DNA from: an uncultured Candidatus Saccharibacteria bacterium
GTDB lineage: Bacteria > Patescibacteriota > Saccharimonadia > Saccharimonadales > Saccharimonadaceae
Length of the DNA: 61,890 nt
NCBI GenBank assembly: GCA_948648655.1
Contig: CAPKVJ010000006.1
Span: 1-61,890, forward strand
Direction: 5' to 3'
Under the pieces are notes generated by a model. The model was not told the origin of the DNA and made no database searches. It saw nothing but the letters and a program-made list of their open reading frames with translations. The translations under genes and the position numbers were made by a program. Positions 16,321 through 24,903 of the stretch are shown in pieces. The stretch's first letter is position 1. The number at the start of each line of letters is the position of its first letter.

Positions 16321-16809
16321 ATGGCAGAAATTAAAGAGTTTTTTGGTACAGGCAAGTCGGAGATAAGGTCGGATAAGAAAATGACGGAGCGACGCGTGGT
16401 GGTGTGTGTCATGAAACATCCAGAAGAGAATAAGTATCTCTGTGTTAAGAATAAAAAATTTGGCTGGGTAGATTTTGTGATGGGCGGAATTGAAGGTGAT
16501 GAGAGTCCGATCGAGGCTGGAGAGCGAGAAATTATCGAAGAATCTGGCTATGACGATTTTGGCGAGTTGTATGAAATATCAGGTGTGGTCTGCTATGATA
16601 ACTTCTATGCTGCGCATAAAGATGTCAATCGGCATATTGAGGTGCGTGTGGTTTATGGCGAATTGAAGACCTTGAAGCAACAGGAACGGACGCAAGAAGA
16701 GAAAGATTTGGCGGATGTGATGTGGATTGATGGCGGAGATCTGGAAAACATGTTGACGCAAGAGGCGCATCGTTATGTCTGGGAAAGAGTACGAGAAGAG
16801 AGGGGGTAA
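16321..16809 (+). CDS. Nudix hydrolase, 162 aa
   Basis: The Nudix box is complete: GGIEGDE, then REIIEESGY (GX5EX7REUXEEXGU). The N-terminus RVVVCVMKHPEENKYLCV and the DVMWID near the end fit a nucleoside-diphosphate-X hydrolase. SD GAGGAGGAAG precedes the ATG. TATAAT is at 16286-16291, with a perfect ACAGTACTGT palindrome just upstream (16269-16278) that could be an operator. A terminator follows. Confidence 0.85.
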   Translation: MAEIKEFFGTGKSEIRSDKKMTERRVVVCVMKHPEENKYLCVKNKKFGWVDFVMGGIEGDESPIEAGEREIIEESGYDDFGELYEISGVVCYDNFYAAHKDVNRHIEVRVVYGELKTLKQQERTQEEKDLADVMWIDGGDLENMLTQEAHRYVWERVREERG

Positions 16810-16842
16810 AAAATAGACTATAGCATCTAACAAGTTGAGTAG

Positions 16843-16876
16843 AGGGCTGTCGGGAATGGGGCAGTCCTTTTTGTAT
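16843..16876 (+). terminator. Hairpin terminator after the Nudix gene
   Basis: GGGCTG and CAGTCC arms around a G-rich loop followed by TTTTTG. Confidence 0.5.
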
Positions 16877-16935
16877 GAATTGTGGTATAATTTATAGAGA
16901 TAATAATTCTGGATAACCAGAGAAAGGATAAAGCT

Positions 16936-18699
16936 ATGGAGCAAGTAGAAAAGATGCGGCATACGCTGAGCCATGTTTTGGCGGCGGCAGTGCAGGAGCT
17001 TTATCCGACAACAATTTTTGGAATCGGGCCGGCGATTGAGAATGGTTTTTATTACGATATTGACTTCGGTGGGACGAAGATTTCGGATGCGGATCTCGCG
17101 AAAATTGAGAAGAAGATGCGAGGAATTATCGCGCGAAAGTGTGAAATGCGTGCGCGTGAAGCGTCAAAAGAAGAGGCTCTGAAATGGGCGAAGGAGAGTA
17201 GGCAAAAGTATAAGGTCGAATTGATTGAAGAAATGCCGAGTGATGAGAAGATTACTTTTTATGATATGGTAGTACCGGGCTCGGAAGAGGTGATTTTTAC
17301 GGATCTCTGTAAGGGGCCACATGTAGAGAATCTTGGTGAGATTGGGGCTTGGAAGCTGGAGCGAATAGCTGGAGCGTATTGGCGAGGGGATGAAAAACGA
17401 GAAATGCTGACGCGGATCTATGGGTTGGCTTTTGTGACGGAAGAAGAATTAGCGGAATATTTGGCACAGCAAGAGGAGGCTAAGAGGCGTGACCATAGAA
17501 AGCTGGGTAAGGAATTAGATTTATTCTGTTTTTCGGATTTGGTGGGGTCGGGGTTGCCACTTTTCACGCCACGAGGGACGATCTTGCGTGACATGTTGAA
17601 TGAATTAGCACAGGGGTATCGAGTACGCTGTGGCTATCGGAAGGTTTGTATTCCACATATTGCGACGGTGGACCTGTATAAGACGAGCGGGCATTATCAG
17701 AAGTTCCCAGAGTTGTTGCAATTCGTGAGCCAGGAGAGTGGGGATGAATTGGCGGTGAAACCGGTGAGTTGCCCGCATCATACGCAGATTTTTGCGAGCG
17801 CACCGAGAAGCTATAAGGAATTGCCGGTGAAATATCTAGAGACGACGATGGTGTATCGTGATGAGCGTAAGGGGGAACTTGGCGGACTTTCACGTGTGCG
17901 AGCGATTACGCAGGACGATTCGCATGTTTTTTGTACGGAAGATCAGGTAGAAGGGGTGTTTGGTGAACTGATTGAAAGTGCAAAGGATTTGTATAAAAAA
18001 GTGGGGATGAAGTTGACTTTGAGATTGAGCTTCCGAGATGATGGAGACGGGTATATTGGCGATGAGAAGATGTGGCAGAAGGCGCAAGAATCGATTGAAC
18101 GGATGGCGAAGAAATTTGAGATGGAGTACTATGTCGGAGTTGGTGAGGCAGCAATGTATGGGCCGAAGATGGACTTCATGGCGACGGACGCGTTGGGACG
18201 AGAATGGCAACTTGCGACGGTGCAGCTTGATTATGCGATGCCAGAGAGATTTGGACTAGAATATACAGATAAGGATGGTAGCAAAAAGGTACCGATTATG
18301 ATTCATTGCGCACTGCTCGGGGCGATTGAACGATTTATGAGCATCTTTATTGAGCATACGGCGGGCTGGTTCCCGATGTGGTGTGCACCGGAAATGGTGC
18401 GAATTTTGACCGTGAATGATAAAGTTGAAGAATATGTGCGAGAAGTAGAGAAGGTGCTGCAAGGGGTAGCATTAGAGGAGCCGGTGAAGGGGAATCGGGT
18501 AAGGTATGAGATTGATCGGAGTGACGATAGTCTCGGCAAGAAGATTAAACGGGCTACAGAGATGAAGATCCCGGTGGTACTGATTATCGGGGAGAAGGAT
18601 ATGGCGGCGCGAGAGGTGAGCGTGCGGACGCGCGAGGGGGAGGAAAAGGTAAAACTAGATGAGTTGAAGGGGTGGCTGGAAGCGCGAGCCGAGAGTTAG
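16936..18699 (+). CDS. thrS: Threonyl-tRNA synthetase lacking the TGS domain
   Basis: Charges tRNA-Thr. At 587 aa it starts directly in the editing (SAD-type) domain (RHTLSHVLAAAV near residue 8, CKGPHVENLGEI near 130), skipping the N-terminal TGS domain. The class II core follows with YKTSGHYQKF, SCPHHTQIF (zinc and Thr site), RDERKGELGGLSRVRAITQDD (motif 2) and GAIERF (motif 3). The usual MIHRA before motif 3 reads MIHCA here. The anticodon-binding domain is complete. SD AGAAAGGA precedes the ATG. Confidence 0.96.
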   Translation: MEQVEKMRHTLSHVLAAAVQELYPTTIFGIGPAIENGFYYDIDFGGTKISDADLAKIEKKMRGIIARKCEMRAREASKEEALKWAKESRQKYKVELIEEMPSDEKITFYDMVVPGSEEVIFTDLCKGPHVENLGEIGAWKLERIAGAYWRGDEKREMLTRIYGLAFVTEEELAEYLAQQEEAKRRDHRKLGKELDLFCFSDLVGSGLPLFTPRGTILRDMLNELAQGYRVRCGYRKVCIPHIATVDLYKTSGHYQKFPELLQFVSQESGDELAVKPVSCPHHTQIFASAPRSYKELPVKYLETTMVYRDERKGELGGLSRVRAITQDDSHVFCTEDQVEGVFGELIESAKDLYKKVGMKLTLRLSFRDDGDGYIGDEKMWQKAQESIERMAKKFEMEYYVGVGEAAMYGPKMDFMATDALGREWQLATVQLDYAMPERFGLEYTDKDGSKKVPIMIHCALLGAIERFMSIFIEHTAGWFPMWCAPEMVRILTVNDKVEEYVREVEKVLQGVALEEPVKGNRVRYEIDRSDDSLGKKIKRATEMKIPVVLIIGEKDMAAREVSVRTREGEEKVKLDELKGWLEARAES

Positions 18700-18753
18700 T
18701 GTTTTTTGAGACGTGCGTACGCTCTCTGCTGTAACCAAATCTAGGATCTCTAT

Positions 18754-19064
18754 CCTCCTACTACCTATACTCTAACTAGCTAGGCAGCGGAGGGGGAAGC
18801 CAGAAGATAAATAGAACGACCCATAACCATGATAATAGTCTGACGGATTGACGCCACTACTGTAGAAGTTCAAGTAGTAAGCATCGGACTCACCGTAGTA
18901 TGACGACCGATACAGACCGCTACCAGTATATTGCAGTCCTACGGCTCCATACGTGTGAGTTGGGACAATAACCCCGCTGCGCACAAAGTAAAGTGGGGCT
19001 TCGGCGATGTTGTAGTTCACACCATCTACAGTGCCAGTAAGACTGCTGGCTACGCCATACTTTA
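18754..19064 (-). pseudogene. Silent FISUMP cassette C5
   Basis: Minus strand. The frame runs KYGVASSLTGTVDG, NYNIAEAPLYFVRSG, a variable middle and SSGFPLRCLAS. The 5' part is almost identical to C6 at 34 kb. Beyond the tail it shares a further 45 bp or so with C6 (ATAGAGATCCTAGATTTGG and a CAGCAGAGAG hairpin at 18709-18753). It is longer at the 5' end than C1-C4, so cassettes carry different lengths of the same domain. It lies between thrS and miaA without a promoter. Confidence 0.8.
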
Positions 19065-19098
19065 ATTCTACTTAATTTCATGGTATAATATAAGGAAT

Positions 19099-19887
19099 AT
19101 GGCGAAAAAGTTTGATAAAACGATTGTGATTGTGGGCCCGACAGCGTCAGGGAAGACTGGTGTGGCGATACGGATTGCGAAGGAAATAGAGAGAAGGGCA
19201 CGGGAAACGAGAGATGGGGCTTTTTGCGGCCTTACGGGTGCGGAGGTGATTTCGGCGGATTCACGAGCAATATTTCGGGGAATGGATATAGGTACAGCGA
19301 AGCCGAGCATGGAGGAAATGGATGGGGTAGTACACTGGGGGTTGGATTTGGTGGAGCCAGGTGAGAGATTTACGGTGGCGGATTGGAAGGAATATACGGA
19401 GGAGAAGATTGCAGAGATTCAAGCAAGAGGGAAATTACCAATGGTGGTTGGCGGGACGGGGCTATATATTGATGCGTTAGTTTATGATTATGGATTTGGG
19501 GATAAGAAAAAGGTCGACCAGAGTGATCGTAAAGAGATTTGTACAAATTATTTAATCATAGGCATTAAGTGGAGTGCGGAAGAGTTACGACGGCGGATTA
19601 CGGAGCGGGCGTACAAATTATTTAATGATGAGCTTTATAAAGAGACAAAAAATATGGCTAGACAGTATAATTGGAATACTCAAGCTATGAAGAGTAATAT
19701 CTATCAGTTCGCCTGGAAGTATTTACAAGGTGCGATTTCTTTGGATGAGGCGATAAAATTATTTGTTTATGATGATTGGCATTTGGCGAAACGGCAGATG
19801 ACTTGGTTTAAGCGAAATAAAAATATTAACTGGTTATCGCTTGCCGAAATTGAGCCCTATGTGCTAAAATGTATACAAGATGAATAA
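19099..19887 (+). CDS. miaA: tRNA dimethylallyltransferase MiaA (short)
   Basis: Transfers an isopentenyl group to A37 of tRNAs reading UNN codons. P-loop GPTASGKT at residues 13-20, ISADSRAIFRGMDIGTAKP near 50-68, and GGTGLYID near 117 are diagnostic. At 262 aa it is shorter than the usual 300, with a reduced insertion domain, but KRQMTWFKRNK at the end is intact. TATAAT (19084-19089) lies 9 nt before the ATG. The next gene overlaps its end by 8 nt, so they are co-transcribed. Confidence 0.93.
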   Translation: MAKKFDKTIVIVGPTASGKTGVAIRIAKEIERRARETRDGAFCGLTGAEVISADSRAIFRGMDIGTAKPSMEEMDGVVHWGLDLVEPGERFTVADWKEYTEEKIAEIQARGKLPMVVGGTGLYIDALVYDYGFGDKKKVDQSDRKEICTNYLIIGIKWSAEELRRRITERAYKLFNDELYKETKNMARQYNWNTQAMKSNIYQFAWKYLQGAISLDEAIKLFVYDDWHLAKRQMTWFKRNKNINWLSLAEIEPYVLKCIQDE

Positions 19888-20545
19888 AGATGAGAATAAC
19901 GCACCAATTGAAAAATTATTCGGCTCGAAAACCCGAGCAAAATTGTTGAAATTATTCTTTTCGGATGTGAATAAATCTTATTATGTGCGCGAGATTACAC
20001 GCGTGATCGAGGAGCAAATTAATTCGGTGAGGCGAGAATTAATTAACCTTGAGGGGATTGGAATTGTTAAAAGTGAAACTTATGATAACAAAGTTTATTA
20101 TTCAGCCAATTTGAAAAGTCCTTATGCGCATGCGTTTCAAGAATTGTTTTCTCCACATAAGACGGCGACGGGTGCGGTTGGGCCGGCGGGTCCGAGATTG
20201 ACAAATGCAGTGGAGGTTCGTCGAGTGGTACGGGCCGGAAATAGTTGGGAAGAGAATATTAAACCTGTAAAGAAGTATTTGAAGGTACTTTTGGTGCTAA
20301 AGAAGTTCCCGGGTCAGGATGGGATTGACATGCTAATTGTTGGTGATGATCGTACGAAGAAGTTGACTCGGTGGGCTGAAGTTATTGAGAAACGACAGGG
20401 CAGGCCGATGAATTATGTAATTATGAGCACGGATGATTATTTATATCGGCGGAGCGTGCGGGATAAATTTATTACGGAGCTACTAGAGATGGAAATATCG
20501 GAATTGTATGATCCAGAACAGATGGTGCGAGTAGATAGCAAGTAG
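19880..20545 (+). CDS. Winged-helix protein with nucleotidyltransferase-like C-terminus
   Basis: Residues 10-75 form an ArsR-like winged helix (SKTRAKLLKLFFSD, then VREITRVIEEQINSVRREL as recognition region). Residues about 120-200 (GIDMLIVGDD, YVIMSTDDYLYR) recall the MNT-type nucleotidyltransferase fold seen in similar CPR and archaeal regulators. Probably a DNA-binding regulator. The 8-nt overlap with miaA implies translational coupling. Confidence 0.65.
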   Translation: MNKDENNAPIEKLFGSKTRAKLLKLFFSDVNKSYYVREITRVIEEQINSVRRELINLEGIGIVKSETYDNKVYYSANLKSPYAHAFQELFSPHKTATGAVGPAGPRLTNAVEVRRVVRAGNSWEENIKPVKKYLKVLLVLKKFPGQDGIDMLIVGDDRTKKLTRWAEVIEKRQGRPMNYVIMSTDDYLYRRSVRDKFITELLEMEISELYDPEQMVRVDSK

Positions 20546-20612
20546 GACAGTGTTGAAATTTAGTCAATGTATAAAAATAGACGGTGTATAAAGTTATACA
20601 GAAAGGAAGAAA

Positions 20613-21068
20613 ATGTTCGAAATTGAGAGTAAGCGACCTGAAGAAATTATTATTGTGACAAAAGGAAGGGCAATTCGATTCGATCTTGCTAATGAGACGA
20701 TTGATGCTGATCTAGAGGTGGGGAAGATTGTCGGGCCGGGTGAGTTTGAGATCGAAAATGCAGCGATTCGGGGTATTGTGACCAAGAGTGGCAAGACGGT
20801 GTATGATGTCGTAATAAATAATGTGCACGTAGGGATTATTGGGGATAATGAAGAGGCGGTGATGCTAGATGAATTGGGGGTGGCCGATATATTATGTACG
20901 AGTTCGGTACGAGCAGTACGGGAGATTGAGCCAAAGGTGGTCGTGGCAATGGGGAATATTGACGGCATGGTCACAGAGTTGAAATTGAGCGCCAAGACGG
21001 AGAAAAAGCTAAAGGTCAAAAGTGTAGATAGTCTGGCGAAGACACTTGAAGTTGTGGTTTTGACATAA
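20613..21068 (+). CDS. MBL-fold-like protein without catalytic histidines, 151 aa
   Basis: The spacing of strands (RAIRFDLANETI, VGPGEFEIENAAIRG, VHVGIIGDNEEAV, LGVADILCTSS, VVVAMGN) resembles the short metallo-beta-lactamase-fold proteins of CPR genomes, but no HXHXDH motif is visible. The assignment is tentative. A clear SD (AAAGGAAG) precedes the ATG. The protease gene follows after 18 nt behind AGAGGAG, so they form an operon. Confidence 0.5.
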   Translation: MFEIESKRPEEIIIVTKGRAIRFDLANETIDADLEVGKIVGPGEFEIENAAIRGIVTKSGKTVYDVVINNVHVGIIGDNEEAVMLDELGVADILCTSSVRAVREIEPKVVVAMGNIDGMVTELKLSAKTEKKLKVKSVDSLAKTLEVVVLT

Positions 21069-21086
21069 GGTTTAGAGGAGTAGGCG

Positions 21087-21725
21087 ATGAGCTATTTGGT
21101 ATCGATACTGATTGCATTTGGGGTGATTTTGGTGTCGATGATGCTACATGAATTAGCGCATGGTTATATGGCGTATGCGTTGGGTGATGATACGGCGAAG
21201 CTGGAGGGCAGGTTGACACTAAATCCGCTGAAGCACTTGGATCCGGTTTTGTCGCTTTTGATGCCGTTATTATTGTTTTTGTCGGGTGGACCGATTTTTG
21301 GTGGGGCGAAGCCAGTCCCGGTAGATTCGCGAAATTTGAAGCATGGGGCGTGGGGGATGGCTTTGGTAGCGTTTGCGGGGCCGATGACGAACTTTATTTT
21401 GGCTTTTGTGGCGTTTTTGGTTGGACATTTTACAGGGATATTGTATGCTGGCGGGGTGGCAGGGGCGATTTGCGTGGATTTTGTAACGATTAATCTGGGT
21501 TTTGGGATTTTTAATTTGATACCAGTACCGCCGCTGGATGGGTCGAGGATTTTATATGCGATTGCGCCGGATCCGATACGTGATTTGATGGAGGGGATGG
21601 AGCGTTGGGGGATTATCGTGGTGATGGTGCTAGTGGTGGTGGCGACGCCGCTGATTTCTACTATTATGAGTGGGGCGATGGATGGGATTTTGACGGCGTT
21701 CTATTGGTTAGTGGGGGTGAGGTAG
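21087..21725 (+). CDS. Site-2-protease-type (M50) membrane metalloprotease
   Basis: HELAHG near residue 21 supplies the zinc histidines and catalytic glutamate. A second metal motif NLIPVPPLDGSRIL lies near 146-159. About six TM segments are present. Family members cleave within membranes, but with no PDZ domain the substrate cannot be guessed. Cotranscribed with the upstream MBL-like gene. Confidence 0.88.
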   Translation: MSYLVSILIAFGVILVSMMLHELAHGYMAYALGDDTAKLEGRLTLNPLKHLDPVLSLLMPLLLFLSGGPIFGGAKPVPVDSRNLKHGAWGMALVAFAGPMTNFILAFVAFLVGHFTGILYAGGVAGAICVDFVTINLGFGIFNLIPVPPLDGSRILYAIAPDPIRDLMEGMERWGIIVVMVLVVVATPLISTIMSGAMDGILTAFYWLVGVR

Positions 21726-21804
21726 ATTGATAGTTGGGGCTTTTGAGATTTCTTCATGGGTAAATTATAGCATGGACGGAGTGACGATGTGTTATAATGA
21801 GATT

Positions 21805-21931
21805 AACCCTAGTGGCGGCATGATTTTCCTGAATAATCATGTTTAGGGATTTCGTGGCTCACTTCTGTGGAAGTGTCGCATAAGATTTTACCCACCTTGT
21901 ACATACACAAGGGAAAACATCGCTACTGGGG
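21805..21931 (+). ncRNA. Candidate multibranched structured RNA
   Basis: TATAAT at 21793-21798 is followed about 8 nt later by CCCTAGTGGCG (21807-21817), which pairs over 11 bp with CGCTACTGGGG (21921-21931). Inside are three hairpins: CATGATT/AATCATG, CACTTC/GAAGTG, and CCTTGT/ACAAGG. No ORF is present. The palindromic element at 21931-22037 follows immediately. The fold is a hand reading, and no known family (6S, SRP) was recognised with confidence. Confidence 0.5.
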
Positions 21932-22037
21932 TTTAATGTTAACATGGGCTATTTTGACAGTTCTTCCGTCGCTTGCTCGCCGATGAAGGCGCGCTGCGCT
22001 AGGAAGAAGCCAAAATATCACCATGTTAACATTAAAC
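21931..22037. repeat. Palindromic element A
   Basis: Outer arms GTTTAATGTTAACATGG (21931-21947) and CCATGTTAACATTAAAC (22021-22037) enclose a core beginning GGGCTATTTTG and holding CGTCGCTTGCTCG, ending CCAAAATATC. Element B at 46291-46398 has the same core but unrelated outer arms that are again self-complementary. Confidence 0.65.
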
Positions 22038-22083
22038 CCTACGTGAGAGGGGAGTAAATATTGCAAGATAAAAAGGTGAAAAA

Positions 22084-22935
22084 ATGAAACAAAGAGTTCG
22101 TGTCGTCGGTATTGTGCAGAAGGATCAAGAGATTTTGATTATGAAAAAGGCGCAAGGGAGGGTTGATGGTGTGCCAATGTGGGAATTGCCGACAGGGAAG
22201 ATTAAATTTGGTGAACAGCCGGAAGAGGCGATTGATCGGACTTTGGAAGAATATCTGGGGGTGGAGGTGACAAAAAAGACGGTTTTGCATGATGTAGTGA
22301 CGTTTATGGCGCCACAGGGCTCGAGCCAGTTGAGTAATTTATATATTATATATAGTGTAGTTTTGGATCCTGATACAAAAATTAAGGCTAGAGAACGTTA
22401 TACAGCATATAAATATATTAAGCCAGAAGAGATGGCGAATTATCGTTTGGATGAAGCCAGTGTAGTGGTGCTAGAGATGGAGGGGCGAGGCACTACACAA
22501 ACGAATTATAAAGAGGTGGCAAATAGTGCTACGGTGTATGTGGATGGTTGCAGTCGGGGGAATCCGGGTCCGTCGGGCATTGGTTATAAGATTGTGGGGG
22601 AGAATGGCCAAGTTTTGCTGGAGGGAGGAGAATTTATTGGCTTTGCGACTTCGCGGGTAGCGGAATATTATGCTTTACGTAAGGGGTGTGAGCAGGCACT
22701 AGAGTTGGGGCTTAAGACGGTGAGGTTTGTGGGTGATAACTTGATGATGATGAATCAGATGAATGGGATATACAAAGTGAAGAATCGTGATGTGCTGCCG
22801 ATATATAATGATGTGCGTGAGCTGGCGAGTAAATTTGAGGCTTGCGCCTTCACGCACGTAGCGCGGGAGCAGAATGTTGATGCGGATCGGCAAGCGAATT
22901 TAGCGGTAGATCGGCAGTTTGGGATTGATATGTGA
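22084..22935 (+). CDS. Nudix hydrolase - ribonuclease HI fusion, 283 aa
   Basis: Residues about 1-130 resemble a Nudix domain (VRVVGIVQKDQEILIMKK, ELPTGKIKFGEQPEEAIDRTLEEYLG), although the box is degenerate. Residues about 145-283 are an RNase H fold: VYVDGCSRGNPGPSG (first Asp), EYYALRKGCEQALELG (Glu), VGDNLMMMNQM (second Asp), and VAREQNVDADRQAN (last Asp). It could couple nucleotide sanitation to RNA-DNA hybrid removal, but that is inference. It is followed by the exchanger gene 15 nt downstream. Confidence 0.8.
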   Translation: MKQRVRVVGIVQKDQEILIMKKAQGRVDGVPMWELPTGKIKFGEQPEEAIDRTLEEYLGVEVTKKTVLHDVVTFMAPQGSSQLSNLYIIYSVVLDPDTKIKARERYTAYKYIKPEEMANYRLDEASVVVLEMEGRGTTQTNYKEVANSATVYVDGCSRGNPGPSGIGYKIVGENGQVLLEGGEFIGFATSRVAEYYALRKGCEQALELGLKTVRFVGDNLMMMNQMNGIYKVKNRDVLPIYNDVRELASKFEACAFTHVAREQNVDADRQANLAVDRQFGIDM

Positions 22936-22950
22936 TAAAATGGAGGTAGT

Positions 22951-23907
22951 ATGATTTTAAATATAATATTACTTATAGTGGGGTTTGCGCTTTTGATAAA
23001 AGGTGCGGATTTCTTTGTGGAGGGGGCTTCAAGCACAGCGGAAAATTTTAAAGTTTCAAAGATGTTGATCGGGCTAACGATTATCGCTTTTGGTACGAGT
23101 GCGCCAGAATTTGCGGTTTCGGTGTCGGCTTTGGCTTCTGGTAGCACGGATATGGTGCTGGGAAACGTGATTGGTAGCTGTATTTTGAACATTTTGCTGA
23201 TTCTGGGAATTGCGGCTTTGATTCGTCCTATTAAGATTCAGGATAATACAGTGCGCAAGGAGTTGCCGCTATGTATGTTGATTTCTATGCTACTTGTGGT
23301 GCTGTTTTTGGACGTGGCATTAGCTGGCGGAAGTGTAAATCAGATTACGCGAGCGGATGCGATTGTAATTTTGTTGTTCTTTACGGTGTTTTTGTATTAT
23401 TTGATTACGCTCGCCAAACAGAAAAAGGAAAAGACAGAGAAGAATGAGAAGCCGAAGTTTACTTTGAGTAAGTCTTTATTGTTGGTGTTGTTGGGTTTGG
23501 CAGGGATTGTGATTGGAAGTAATTTTGTCGTTGATAACGCTTCGGCGATTGCGGGTGCAATTGGGATGAGTGAGCGCGTAATCGCATTGACGGTGATTGC
23601 ATTTGGTACGTCTTTGCCCGAATTGGTGACGACGGTGGTAGCGGCACGTAAGGGTGAGCAGGAGCTTGCAGTAGGGAATATTATCGGTAGCAATATCTTT
23701 AATATTTGTATTGTTTTGGGGGTGCCAGTAGCGATTTTTGGGACGATTACTCCGGTAAGTTTCCAGATGATTGACTTGATTATGCTAATCGTGTCAGCAG
23801 TGTTGCTGTTTGCATTTTCGGCGACAACACGGAAGATTAATCGTGTGGAAGCAGTGGCTATGCTGGCGCTGTTTTGCGTCTACTATGGATTTATATTGAT
23901 TGTATAA
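22951..23907 (+). CDS. Na+/Ca2+ exchanger family antiporter (CaCA)
   Basis: Two homologous halves each carry the alpha-repeat: IIAFGTSAPEFAVSVSA near residue 46 and VIAFGTSLPELVTTVVA near 213, followed by GNVIGSCILNILLILG and GNIIGSNIFNICIVLG. Ten hydrophobic segments. A charged cytoplasmic loop (KQKKEKTEKNEK) joins the halves. GGAGG before the ATG gives the SD. It exports Ca2+ or a related cation in exchange for Na+ or H+. Confidence 0.93.
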   Translation: MILNIILLIVGFALLIKGADFFVEGASSTAENFKVSKMLIGLTIIAFGTSAPEFAVSVSALASGSTDMVLGNVIGSCILNILLILGIAALIRPIKIQDNTVRKELPLCMLISMLLVVLFLDVALAGGSVNQITRADAIVILLFFTVFLYYLITLAKQKKEKTEKNEKPKFTLSKSLLLVLLGLAGIVIGSNFVVDNASAIAGAIGMSERVIALTVIAFGTSLPELVTTVVAARKGEQELAVGNIIGSNIFNICIVLGVPVAIFGTITPVSFQMIDLIMLIVSAVLLFAFSATTRKINRVEAVAMLALFCVYYGFILIV

Positions 23908-23977
23908 GGCTTTGTTGTAGCGTTTGGCATGGTAGGTGGGTGTTTTCTTGTGGATGGCATTGTGATATAATAGTTGG

Positions 23978-24309
23978 GAGTCTGAGAGGCAACCGCTTGG
24001 CTTGCCAAGAGGAAAGTCCGGGCAGCATAGGGTACGGTAGTCGCTAACGGCGACCGCCCGCGAGGGTAGGGAAAGTACCACAGAGACAATGTTACCGAGT
24101 TTCTCGGCAAAAGTGAAAAGAGTGGGGTAAGAGCCCACAGTCGTTTATGGTGACATAAGCGAGAGGCAAACCCTACCGGCTGCAAGGAGTGCTAAAAAAC
24201 TTTGACCCGAAGATGCACGCTTACCGCTGGAACCAAAAAGCAATTTTTGGTCTAGATAGATGGTTGCCAACTCTTCTCACAGAAGAGTTACAGAACCCGG
24301 CTTATTGAT
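23978..24309 (+). ncRNA. rnpB: RNase P RNA (bacterial type A)
   Basis: Contains the conserved CRI-CR regions: GAGGAAAGTCCGGGC near the 5' end, AGGGTAGGGAAAGTACCACAGAGA in the core (in two pieces), GAGAGGCAAACCCTACC, and ACAGAACCCGGCTTA at the 3' end. TATAAT at 23966-23971 precedes it. A terminator follows at 24315. It processes pre-tRNAs. Confidence 0.95.
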
Positions 24310-24314
24310 GACTC

Positions 24315-24343
24315 AAAAAACCGCTCTTTGTGAGCGGTTTTTT
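24315..24343. terminator. Bidirectional terminator between rnpB and rpmB
   Basis: AAAAAACCGCTC-TTTGT-GAGCGGTTTTTT is symmetrical and serves both rnpB (plus) and the rpmB operon (minus). Confidence 0.85.
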
Positions 24344-24359
24344 GAATTTAATATAAATA

Positions 24360-24551
24360 TTATTTGATTAGACCCTTTTTCTTGAGGGTGCGCAAAGTCG
24401 ATGTCGCAACATTGACTTTGATTTTTTTACCATCTACGATTAAGGTTTTCTTTTGAATATTTGGTTTGAATACTTTGCGGGTCTTGTGTTGGGAAAATGA
24501 GACGTTATGCCCATACATTTTGCCTTTGCCACTGATTTCACAAACTGCCAT
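24360..24551 (-). CDS. rpmB: 50S ribosomal protein L28
   Basis: 63 aa. MAVCEISGKGKMYGHNVS and the HKTRKVFKPNIQKK segment are L28 signatures; the C-terminus TLRTLKKKGLIK is also typical. Its ATG overlaps the rplT stop by one base (TAATG), so it is translationally coupled to the infC-rpmI-rplT group, an unusual addition to that operon. Confidence 0.93.
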   Translation of the reverse strand: MAVCEISGKGKMYGHNVSFSQHKTRKVFKPNIQKKTLIVDGKKIKVNVATSTLRTLKKKGLIK

Positions 24552-24901
24552 TATTTTTTCTCCTTCACAGTCTTAACTACCGCTTCAAAAGCTTTTGGCT
24601 GATTGACGGCGAGCTCGGCAAGCATTTTGCGATCAATAGTGACGCCGTTTTGCTTGAGGCCGGCCATCAGTTGGGAGTAAGAGATCCCCAACTCGCGAGC
24701 AGCATTGTTGATACGAGTGATCCAAATCGCACGTAAATCACGTTTACGATTGCGACGATCGCGATAGCTGTAGCGTAGAGATTTGATGACACCCTGTTTG
24801 GCTAGGCGATAGCTACGTGTACGATAATGCTGCATGCCTTTAGCGGCATTTAAGATTTTCTTGTGTTTTGCCCGTGCGGGAACACCACGTTTTACTCTCA
24901 T
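24551..24901 (-). CDS. rplT: 50S ribosomal protein L20
   Basis: 116 aa. MRVKRGVPARAKHKKILNAAKG and YRDRRNRKRDLRAIWITRIN (in parts) are hallmark L20 sequence; it binds 23S rRNA early in assembly. L20 usually autoregulates this operon. It lies 2 nt after rpmI. Confidence 0.96.
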   Translation of the reverse strand: MRVKRGVPARAKHKKILNAAKGMQHYRTRSYRLAKQGVIKSLRYSYRDRRNRKRDLRAIWITRINNAARELGISYSQLMAGLKQNGVTIDRKMLAELAVNQPKAFEAVVKTVKEKK

Positions 24902-24903
24902 GA

